The notes under the pieces are model-generated. The model was not told the origin of the DNA. It searched no databases and saw nothing but the letters and a program-made list of their open reading frames with translations. A program made the position numbers and the translations under genes. Shown one piece after another: positions 27,130 to 33,710 of a stretch of DNA of 64,000 nucleotides (positions within the stretch are counted from its first letter, which is position 1; each line of letters starts with the position of its first letter). Where the stretch lies: contig JAZNZY010000005.1 of assembly GCA_045595165.1 (NCBI GenBank), forward strand, positions 1 through 64,000, written 5' to 3'. The stretch comes from SFLA01 sp045595165 (GTDB lineage: Bacteria > Bacillota > Clostridia > Oscillospirales > CAG-382).

Positions 27130-27167
27130 TATATATTCCTCCGTAAAATAAACTAATATAATAAAGT

Positions 27168-27196
27168 ATTATAATTCAAAAGGGTGCTGTTGTCAA
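27168..27196 (-). promoter_or_regulatory. Sigma-A promoter for HPr
   Basis: Minus-strand TTGACA (27191-27196), 17 bp spacer, TATAAT (27168-27173), both perfect. It sits just downstream of the stop of the upstream DUF4330 gene. Confidence 0.87.
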
Positions 27197-27199
27197 GCA

Positions 27200-27727
27200 T
27201 TATTTTGAGGTATTCAGCTCTGAAGTTTCCTCATTCGCCGTTTTTTCCGCGTTTTCCTTGTGGGTTACGGATTTCACGGTGAGATCAAACGCTATAAGAC
27301 TTCCTTCTGCAGAGATAACGTCCCCTGCGGAAATAACTCTTCCGTCCTCGAGAGAATATACTCCGTCACGATAATATCCTTCCACGGTAAGAGTGCCGAA
27401 AACCACGCTTTTTTCAAGCTCTACGTCCTCTTCATAGCTTCCGTCTTCCATTTGTACCAGCACGGGAGCAAGGGTCTTTGAAAGATTATCTGCTTTTCCA
27501 AGCAAAATATCCGTCCCTGCGATATAAATATTATCGCCCTTGGCGAAATAACTGTAAAACAGAGTGGACATAGGCTCGCTTTCGAAGGTGATCTCCATAG
27601 TAACCGTTTCCTCTCCCGAAACAAGACGGATAATATCCGCGCGGAAGAACGCACCTGCGATTATGGCTACCACCAAAATGATTATTACAAGATCAAGCAC
27701 GTTGATCTTTTTAAGCTTATTCTTCAT
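27200..27727 (-). CDS. DUF4330 membrane-anchored protein, second of a pair
   Basis: 175 residues: a short basic N-terminus, one membrane helix at about 10-30 (VLDLVIIILVVAIIAGAFF), then an extracytoplasmic beta-rich domain (VTMEITFESEPM, KGDNIYIAGTDILLGKAD, DVISAEGSLIAFDLTVKSV). This matches DUF4330, usually found next to polysaccharide genes. Its start overlaps the end of the preceding DUF4330-like gene by 11 bases. The pair differ enough to be old paralogues. A structural or accessory role in envelope polysaccharide export or assembly is inferred from the neighbouring O-antigen-ligase-like gene. Confidence 0.78.
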   Translation of the reverse strand: MKNKLKKINVLDLVIIILVVAIIAGAFFRADIIRLVSGEETVTMEITFESEPMSTLFYSYFAKGDNIYIAGTDILLGKADNLSKTLAPVLVQMEDGSYEEDVELEKSVVFGTLTVEGYYRDGVYSLEDGRVISAGDVISAEGSLIAFDLTVKSVTHKENAEKTANEETSELNTSK

Positions 27728-28208
27728 CTGACTTTACCTCCGTAATACCGGAAAAATATCCATCGGCGGAAAAGCCGTTTATATAAAACTGAACGTCGCC
27801 GTTAACCTTTATATCCACGTCATTAACGGAATATCCGCGGGATGCGGACACGGCGTCGATCTCCACTGTCAAAACGATACGGCTGTGATCGGGAACGTCA
27901 ACCGTAACCAAGGGCCAGCGATTATCGCTGTCCACGCGGGTATCTGCATACACCTGTGTCGCCTTGGCTGTGTAGGATTTTGTAACCGTACCGATAAGAT
28001 CTCCGTCAGAAGTATACAGCTTGTCCCCTTCGTTGATAGGAACGATGATATCGTTGGGAACACAGTCGGCAACCACAGTTACACGTATTTTCTCCGTGCC
28101 CCAGCTCACTTCGGAAATATTTTTTACTCCCAAAAAGACGAAGATAGCAACGAACGCAACTATAATGATAGCATCAAGCGCATTAAAAACCTTTTTATTC
28201 AATTTCAT
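27717..28208 (-). CDS. DUF4330-like membrane-anchored protein, first of a pair
   Basis: 163 residues with membrane helix at about 11-30 (ALDAIIIVAFVAIFVFLGV) and an outside domain whose motifs parallel those of the next gene: IRVTVVADCVPND, EGDKLYTSDGDLIGTV, VDVPDHSRIVLTVEID. The same order (single helix, then a 'GD..Y..DG.LIG' turn) supports common descent with the DUF4330 gene. Its ATG overlaps the stop of the O-antigen-ligase-like gene by 4 bases, so all three are co-translated. Confidence 0.75.
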   Translation of the reverse strand: MKLNKKVFNALDAIIIVAFVAIFVFLGVKNISEVSWGTEKIRVTVVADCVPNDIIVPINEGDKLYTSDGDLIGTVTKSYTAKATQVYADTRVDSDNRWPLVTVDVPDHSRIVLTVEIDAVSASRGYSVNDVDIKVNGDVQFYINGFSADGYFSGITEVKSDEE

Positions 28209-29965
28209 ATTTCCTCGCCTGCCTCTCTGTCATAAATTCTGGGAAGGCTGCATAAGCAGCCGCAAACTGCCGAAAACAATAAAACGTTTTCCCATTCGCT
28301 CCATAACCCGCCGAAAAATCCGCACAGCAAAACAGAGCAAAGGATCGCCACCGCCGAAGCGGAGGAATATCTGAACCGACCGGATATCCTGCCCGACACC
28401 GCAAAAATCCCTCGGCGCAGTACAAGAACAACGGCAACGGCAAACAACAGGAGCAAAAGTATTCCGCCCGATATTATCAATGACGAATACAGATCGGATT
28501 GGACGGCTGAGCCGTAGCCCGCACTTCGGAAAGCAAAGGTAAACGCCTTGTCGCCGAATCCCACGCCGGAAAAGAGATATTTCCACGCCGTGCGGGATGC
28601 GGCAGCAAAAACGGGGATCCCCGTGAACAGCTCACCTTTTATTATTCCCGTACCGAACAGCACCAATACCGCTCCGCAGGAAACTGCGGCACCGAAAACA
28701 ATACCCATACGCTTACGGAATGTGGATATAAGATACAGCGCGGTAGTGCATATGACCGCAAGATACATCCATTCCGAAAAGGTGAGCGCCGCCGCCGTAT
28801 ATATGGCGATACAGCAAAAAGTGCCGGATGAAAATACTCCGCGGGAAAAGGCGGTGGAAAGCGCCGCAGGCAATAAAACGGGAAGAAGTGAAGCGTATAT
28901 GCTTTTTCCCGCAATATATTTGCCGAATTCTCCCAGCTCGCCGGGGAACAGATATGCAAAGATGCAACACAACGCAAGTATTAAAGCGCCGCTGCTCACA
29001 GCGCTCATAAGGCGGTAAAGCTGATCTCCGCTTCTTATGAGATTTGCACAAAGTATATACAAAACGGCTACCGTAAATACGATGATGCCGAAGTTTTCAA
29101 TTCCAAAAGGTGTTACCGTTCCTACAACAAACGCAAAAACGGTAAAGAGCAAAACAAAAATATCCGCCGCGGTAAAATAAAAGTTTCGTTTTCCCACAAG
29201 CAGCTTGAACAGATAGCTTATTCCCGCCGTGAGAGCCACAAAGGCTGATACTGCAGGGGGAACGAAGGGAAGCAAAAACAACGAAATATATAATCCTCCC
29301 TCGGGAGAATATATTATAACTCCAACTGCGGCAAGCGCCAAAAGCACCAAAAGTATCTTTAACGGGGAAACAAAAAAACCGAGAATACCCGCAACGGTAC
29401 CAAACAGCACCGCCCAAGCCAAACGCTTTTTGGGAGGGCGTTTTTCGTTAAGGGCAAAAGAGCTTACCCCAAACATTTCCTGCGCTACGTACGATGTAAG
29501 CGCGCTGTCACCGATACAGGTGATAAGACTGCGGCGGAAGGGCATGAGCAACAATCCCGAAAAAGCGATAACCGCAGAATATATGAGGGAAAACATATCC
29601 TCGCCCCGTCCTGCGTAAATCTTTATGAAATACGCCGCGGCGGAATATAACCCCGTAAAAAACAAAAACACTCCGAAACTGCCTACGGAGGTATCAAGCA
29701 AGGCTCTGCAAAGAGAAGCCGCTATGGACACAACTCGGCTCTGCTCGGCGCAAACTGCGCAAAAAGCGCGTACGCGGGAAGCCGCCTTTGCTGCTTTGTT
29801 GTATAAAGAGCCCAACGCACTGCGGGTAAACAGTGCGTCCTCTTTTAAAAGGGTGCCGTTGCCGTTATCGGCAGACACGCCATTACCGGAAAAAAAGCGC
29901 GACCAAATACGGCTCCCGCCTGTGAGCCGTGCAATATACGAGCCGATCTTGCCGCGTTTTTTCAT
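28205..29965 (-). CDS. O-antigen ligase-like polytopic membrane protein
   Basis: 586 residues from the ATG at 29965, which overlaps the trmD stop (ATGA); longer readings are inside trmD. About 90 N-terminal residues are cytoplasmic, followed by ten or more membrane helices and a large loop rich in GGILLLLLFA-type segments near the C-terminus. The layout resembles Wzy/WaaL-type polymerases and ligases in Firmicute capsule and exopolysaccharide systems; I see no short diagnostic motif, so the assignment rests on topology and on the following DUF4330 genes. It extends the ribosome-biogenesis operon into an envelope-related module. Confidence 0.66.
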   Translation of the reverse strand: MKKRGKIGSYIARLTGGSRIWSRFFSGNGVSADNGNGTLLKEDALFTRSALGSLYNKAAKAASRVRAFCAVCAEQSRVVSIAASLCRALLDTSVGSFGVFLFFTGLYSAAAYFIKIYAGRGEDMFSLIYSAVIAFSGLLLMPFRRSLITCIGDSALTSYVAQEMFGVSSFALNEKRPPKKRLAWAVLFGTVAGILGFFVSPLKILLVLLALAAVGVIIYSPEGGLYISLFLLPFVPPAVSAFVALTAGISYLFKLLVGKRNFYFTAADIFVLLFTVFAFVVGTVTPFGIENFGIIVFTVAVLYILCANLIRSGDQLYRLMSAVSSGALILALCCIFAYLFPGELGEFGKYIAGKSIYASLLPVLLPAALSTAFSRGVFSSGTFCCIAIYTAAALTFSEWMYLAVICTTALYLISTFRKRMGIVFGAAVSCGAVLVLFGTGIIKGELFTGIPVFAAASRTAWKYLFSGVGFGDKAFTFAFRSAGYGSAVQSDLYSSLIISGGILLLLLFAVAVVLVLRRGIFAVSGRISGRFRYSSASAVAILCSVLLCGFFGGLWSEWENVLLFSAVCGCLCSLPRIYDREAGEEI

Positions 29966-30663
29966 TGCTTCTTTTCCTCGTTTTCCGACTTTATAAGGTC
30001 GGGACGCTTCTTTTTGGTGCGAAGCAGGGATTGCTCCGCCTGCCATTTTTTAATTTCGGCGTGGTTTCCGTTTACCAACACCTCAGGCACCTCCAGCCCC
30101 TCAAAAACGCGGGGTCGGGTGTACTGGGGATACTCCAGAAGTCCATCCGATAAACTTTCTTTTTCATAACATTCGGGGTCTTTAAGCACGCCCTCCAGCA
30201 GTCTTGCGGTGGCATCCACCACGATCTCTGCGGCGATCTCTCCCCCCGTGAGGACGTAATCTCCGATAGAGATTTCCTCGTCTATTTCCAGCTCGATAAC
30301 GCGCTCGTCAATACCTTCGTAATGACCGCAAAGCAAAATAAGGTTATCGTACTGCAAAAGCTCCTTCGCCTTCTGTTGGGTAAACAGACTGCCCTGGGGA
30401 GAAAAATATATGGTGCGAACGCTTCCGTTAAGACGCTTCTTAACGTCCCGAATACAATCAACGATAGGCTGACACGCCATTACAAGACCAAAGCCGCCGC
30501 CGTAGGGCGAATCATCCACACGGCGGTGCTTATCTTTGGTATACGATCTGATATCGTTTGTATTAAGTGTAAATAATCCTTTTGCACGCGCTCTGCCGAT
30601 AATGCTCGTATTAAAATAATTATCCAGCATATCGGGGAACAGCGTAAGTATTTCGTAATGCAA
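29962..30663 (-). CDS. trmD: tRNA (guanine-N1)-methyltransferase TrmD
   Basis: 233 residues; methylates G37 of tRNAs with SAM. Key segments are YEILTLFPDML at the start, IRSYTKDKHRRVDDSPYGGGFGLVM near residue 40, ILLCGHYEGIDERV and SIGDYVLTGGEIAAEIVVDA with the trefoil-knot SAM site, and FEGLEVPEVLVNGNHAEI. The start is probably a TTG at 30663 with AGGAAG upstream, five bases after the rimM stop. Unusually, the usual next gene rplS is absent; an O-antigen-ligase-like gene follows instead. Confidence 0.95.
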   Translation of the reverse strand: MHYEILTLFPDMLDNYFNTSIIGRARAKGLFTLNTNDIRSYTKDKHRRVDDSPYGGGFGLVMACQPIVDCIRDVKKRLNGSVRTIYFSPQGSLFTQQKAKELLQYDNLILLCGHYEGIDERVIELEIDEEISIGDYVLTGGEIAAEIVVDATARLLEGVLKDPECYEKESLSDGLLEYPQYTRPRVFEGLEVPEVLVNGNHAEIKKWQAEQSLLRTKKKRPDLIKSENEEKKQ

Positions 30664-30668
30664 AAATA

Positions 30669-31169
30669 TCAGCTTCCTATCCTGAGTCCTTCGTCCCTAT
30701 GGACGTATATGCCCTTTTCAAGATCAACGGACACGATATATCTGTCCACCGCGGGCATAAGATATTCTTTTTCTTCCCCTGCGATATAATACAAAAATCC
30801 GCTGATCGTTTCATCAATACGGGCGAGCCTGCCCATATATTCCTCCGTATCCGCATCGTACACGGGAAGATCGATAAGATCGTCGTTATAAATTACGTCC
30901 GCGGGAAGAGCCGGATCGTAACGGTCAAAATACACCGTCCTGCCGGTAAGTACCGCGCAGGAGGTACGGTCCTCGTATCCCTCAAAAACTATAGAGGGAA
31001 TATTGGGACGGTAATTAACTATTTTAAGCTTTTTTTCGCCCTTGGGATCCAGATAGAGATATTCTACTCCGTCAAGATAATCGGGGCTGTCACACCAGCA
31101 GGAAAATTTCAGTTCCCCTTTTATACCGCGGGGAGAATTAAGCCTGCCTGCTTCCAAAAATCTTTTCAT
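30669..31169 (-). CDS. rimM: 16S rRNA processing protein RimM
   Basis: 166 residues; assists 30S head assembly by binding S19. The N-terminal RimM domain begins FLEAGRLNSPRGIKGELKFSCWCD and the C-terminal PRC barrel contains LIDLPVYDADTEEYMGRLARIDE and EYLMPAVDRYIVSVDLEKG. The ATG at 31169 overlaps the khpA stop by one base (TAATG), showing coupling. Confidence 0.93.
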   Translation of the reverse strand: MKRFLEAGRLNSPRGIKGELKFSCWCDSPDYLDGVEYLYLDPKGEKKLKIVNYRPNIPSIVFEGYEDRTSCAVLTGRTVYFDRYDPALPADVIYNDDLIDLPVYDADTEEYMGRLARIDETISGFLYYIAGEEKEYLMPAVDRYIVSVDLEKGIYVHRDEGLRIGS

Positions 31170-31399
31170 TAGTCAACAATATCAACGATAACGCGCTTGT
31201 TTTCCTTGGCTGCAGCCGCACGCATAACTACGCGAATGCACTTTGCGATTCTGCCGCCGCGGCCGATAACCTTGCCCATATCGGACTTGGCAACGGAAAG
31301 TTCCAGTATGACCGTATCACCGCTGACTTTTTCTGCAACCGCTACCTGATCGGGATGCTCCACGATAGCGGAAGCGATATCAATAAGTGTCTGCTTCAT
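31169..31399 (-). CDS. khpA: KH-domain RNA-binding protein (KhpA/YlqC)
   Basis: 76 residues forming a single KH domain; the GxxG loop is in GKVIGRGGRIAKCIRVVMRAAA. It is the standard small RNA-binding protein between rpsP and rimM in Firmicutes. GGACGG lies about 10 bases before the ATG. Confidence 0.93.
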   Translation of the reverse strand: MKQTLIDIASAIVEHPDQVAVAEKVSGDTVILELSVAKSDMGKVIGRGGRIAKCIRVVMRAAAAKENKRVIVDIVD

Positions 31400-31435
31400 C
31401 TGATAACCGTCCTTTCAAAAAAATCGGCATATTTC

Positions 31436-31466
31436 ACCCCTGAAAATCCTTGCGGATTTTCAGAGG
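31436..31466 (-). other. Hairpin between rpsP and khpA
   Basis: CTGAAAATCC and GGATTTTCAG form a 10 bp stem with a GCAA loop on the minus strand. There is no U-tract, so it is more likely a processing or stabilising hairpin than a terminator. Confidence 0.55.
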
Positions 31467-31481
31467 CTAAAGTTAAATTTC

Positions 31482-31724
31482 TTACTGTACGCCGGTTTTC
31501 TTAAGAAGGGCTCTTACGGTATCGGTAGGCTGTGCGCCCTTAGCGATCCAATCCTTAGCCTTTTCGTTATCGATATTGATAACTGCGGGCTCCTTCATAG
31601 GATCATAGTAACCGATCTCCTCGATAAATCTGCCGTTTCTGGGATAACGGGAGTCTGCTACTACTACTCTGTAAAAGGGTGCCTTCTTTGCGCCCATTCT
31701 TCTGAGTCTGATTTTTACTGCCAT
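31482..31724 (-). CDS. rpsP: 30S ribosomal protein S16
   Basis: 80 residues, with the S16 signature MAVKIRLRRMGAKKAPFYR at the start followed by VVADSRYPRNGRFIEEIGYYDP and a C-terminal GAQPTDTVRALLKK. A TGGAGG site precedes the ATG by ten bases. It is second to ffh in the ylxM-ffh-rpsP-khpA-rimM-trmD series; the 215-base gap to ffh holds repeat elements. Confidence 0.97.
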   Translation of the reverse strand: MAVKIRLRRMGAKKAPFYRVVVADSRYPRNGRFIEEIGYYDPMKEPAVINIDNEKAKDWIAKGAQPTDTVRALLKKTGVQ

Positions 31725-31797
31725 GATGTTTTTCCTCCATAAAGGTTGTTTTTTATTTTTATTTTTTATTTTTTCTTAATTGGTGGGGTGTTTTTTC

Positions 31798-31891
31798 GGG
31801 GTCCCCACAAAAGCGTGTTTTCGTGATATGTTTCGTCCGTTGCCGGCGTTTCGTGAAACGCCCCTACGTAATCAAAAAACCTTTTGTGGGG
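31798..31891. repeat. GGGGTCCCC-type intergenic element, copy 2
   Basis: Starts GGGGTCCCC; CCCCACAAAAG (31803-31813) pairs with CTTTTGTGGGG (31881-31891). The 5' inner part has GCGTGTTTT and TTCGTCCGTTGC, the 3' inner part has CAAAAAACC; the same blocks occur in copy 4 at 62284. An internal small hairpin GGCGTTTCGTGAAACGCC is also present. Confidence 0.72.
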
Positions 31892-31899
31892 TGAATATT

Positions 31900-31933
31900 T
31901 CGGGGTCCCCACAAAACCTGCGGTTTTGCGGGG
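31900..31933. repeat. Short GGGGTCCCC hairpin in the ffh-rpsP gap
   Basis: GGGGTCCCC followed by CCCCACAAAACC and GGTTTTGCGGGG, a 12 bp stem containing one A-C mismatch or, on the other strand, a G-U pair. It lies 7 bases beyond the ffh stop and could serve as a weak terminator or barrier. Confidence 0.6.
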
Positions 31934-31939
31934 TGGTAA

Positions 31940-33283
31940 TTAAAAGCCGAAGTTCATGCCGCCGAAGCGCATTTTTTTGCTTCCCTTACCGGTCTGCTGT
32001 TTTGCCATCTGCTTCATAAGCTTGTTTATCTGCTCGTACTGCTTGAGCAGGCGGTTTACTTCTTCAACCGTTCTGCCGCAGCCTGCGGCAATACGCTTTT
32101 TGCGGGAAGAGTTTATAATATCCGGCTTTGCTCTTTCCTTGGGTGTCATGGAAAGGATTATAGCCTCCATATGAGCCATTTGCTTTTCGTCGATCTTGGC
32201 ATCCTTGAGCTGGGAAGGCTTTATTCCGGGCATCATACCCAAAAGCTGCTCCATACTGCCCATATTCTTGATCTGACGGAACTGGTCCAGATAATCGTCA
32301 AGAGTAAATGAGGATTCAAGGAACTTCTTTTCAAGCTCTGCCGCCTTCTTTTCGTCAAACTGCTGCTCCGCTTTTTCGATAAGGGAAAGTACGTCGCCCA
32401 TACCGAGTATACGGGATGCCATTCTGTCGGGATGGAAGGGCTCTATATTTTCTATCTTTTCGCCCACGCCGATAAACTTTATGGGCTTGCCGGTTACGTA
32501 TCTTACGGAAAGCGCCGCACCGCCGCGGGTGTCGCCGTCCAGCTTGGTGAGTATTACGCCGGTGATATCCAGCAGGTTATTAAAGCTCTCTGCTACGTTG
32601 ACCGCGTCCTGACCTGTCATAGCGTCTACTACCAGCAGGGTTTCGGTGGGGTTGACCTCGTCACGTATGCGCTTTAATTCCGCCATCAGAACTTCGTCGA
32701 TATGAAGTCTGCCCGCCGTATCCACAAACACCATATCGTGTCCGTACTTTCTGGCGTGAACCAGAGCTTCGCGGGCGGTCTTTACGGGGTCTTGTGTGCC
32801 CCTCTCAAAAACCTGAACTCCCGCTTGTCCGCCCACTATCTTCAACTGATCGATAGCGGCGGGACGGTATATATCGCAGGCAACCAGCAAGGGATTTTTG
32901 CCCTGCTTTTTATACATACGGGCAAGCTTTGCGCAATGGGTGGTCTTACCGCTGCCCTGCAGACCGCACATAAGCACTACCGTGGGAGGTGCGGAGGAGA
33001 TGGTAAGTTTGGAATTGCTTCCGCCCATCAACGCTATAAGCTCTTCGTTTACTATTTTTACTATCTGCTGTGCGGGAACAAGGCTTTGCATAACGTCCGC
33101 GCCCACAGCACGCTCGGACACCTTGGCAACGAAATCCTTAACGACCTTGAAGTTTACGTCCGCTTCCAACAACGCAAGCTTTATCTCACGCATACCCGCC
33201 TTAACGTCGGCTTCGGTGAGTCTGCCCTTGTTGCGGAACTTCTTCAAAGCGTTTGACATTTTATCTACAAGACTCTGAAACAT
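31940..33283 (-). CDS. ffh: Signal recognition particle GTPase Ffh
   Basis: 447 residues from the ATG at 33283; longer readings start inside ylxM. SRP54 binds signal sequences of nascent chains and delivers them to FtsY. NG domain: GLQGSGKTTHCAKLA (G1), DIYRPAAIDQL, VFVDTAGRLHID (G3), LTKLDGDTRGGAAL (G4). The C-terminal methionine-rich M domain (MEQLLGMMPGI, QMAHMEAIILSMTPKER, KLMKQMAKQQTGKG) binds SRP RNA. It begins one base after the ylxM stop. Confidence 0.97.
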   Translation of the reverse strand: MFQSLVDKMSNALKKFRNKGRLTEADVKAGMREIKLALLEADVNFKVVKDFVAKVSERAVGADVMQSLVPAQQIVKIVNEELIALMGGSNSKLTISSAPPTVVLMCGLQGSGKTTHCAKLARMYKKQGKNPLLVACDIYRPAAIDQLKIVGGQAGVQVFERGTQDPVKTAREALVHARKYGHDMVFVDTAGRLHIDEVLMAELKRIRDEVNPTETLLVVDAMTGQDAVNVAESFNNLLDITGVILTKLDGDTRGGAALSVRYVTGKPIKFIGVGEKIENIEPFHPDRMASRILGMGDVLSLIEKAEQQFDEKKAAELEKKFLESSFTLDDYLDQFRQIKNMGSMEQLLGMMPGIKPSQLKDAKIDEKQMAHMEAIILSMTPKERAKPDIINSSRKKRIAAGCGRTVEEVNRLLKQYEQINKLMKQMAKQQTGKGSKKMRFGGMNFGF

Positions 33284-33284
33284 T

Positions 33285-33596
33285 TTATTCTCCCAACAGG
33301 GATTCGGCAACAGAACGCACTTCTGCGGAATCTGTAAGCGCAATTATCTTTTCCGCCGCGTTTTTTACCGTTTGTCCCCTTTCGTATACGCAAAGACATT
33401 CCTCAAGCTCGTACAATCTTTCCTCGCCGTGCTTTATAAGATCCCTTACCGCCTGCCGTGTGATTCCCGTTTGCTCGGCTATCTCCGCCAAGGAAAGGTC
33501 CTCGTTATAATACAGGTCCAAAGCATCTCTCTGCCGTGAGGAAAGCACGCGGGAATAGCAATCAAACAGAACAAGAATGCGCTCTCTGCCGTTCAT
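33285..33596 (-). CDS. ylxM: YlxM-family helix-turn-helix protein
   Basis: 103 residues with a sigma-70 region 4-like helix-turn-helix (SSRQRDALDLYYNEDLSLAE, then TGITRQAVRDLI). YlxM is the regular partner upstream of ffh in Firmicutes and is proposed to influence the SRP pathway; the gene order here is classical. GAGGGCGGG lies upstream of the ATG. It is the first gene behind the promoter at 33682-33710. Confidence 0.92.
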   Translation of the reverse strand: MNGRERILVLFDCYSRVLSSRQRDALDLYYNEDLSLAEIAEQTGITRQAVRDLIKHGEERLYELEECLCVYERGQTVKNAAEKIIALTDSAEVRSVAESLLGE

Positions 33597-33622
33597 AAAA
33601 TTCCCGCCCTCTCATAAAAATC

Positions 33623-33680
33623 GCCCCTTGCGGGGTCACATAAAACATATGCCTGTAAAGTTTTTTTCTTTACAGGCACT
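33623..33680 (-). promoter_or_regulatory. Structured leader of the ylxM-ffh operon
   Basis: From the expected start near 33675 the RNA begins with the hairpin GCCTGTAAAG...CTTTACAGGC (10 bp), then a small CCCC-GCAA-GGGG hairpin followed by CGATTTTT. The first could protect the 5' end; the second is a weak attenuator candidate. Confidence 0.5.
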
Positions 33681-33681
33681 T

Positions 33682-33710
33682 ATTATATCCGTTTTATCCC
33701 CGTTTGTCAA
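33682..33710 (-). promoter_or_regulatory. Sigma-A promoter for ylxM-ffh-rpsP and following genes
   Basis: Minus-strand TTGACA (33705-33710), 17 bp spacer, TATAAT (33682-33687), both perfect. The -35 box overlaps the stop of the clpC-like gene. Confidence 0.87.
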
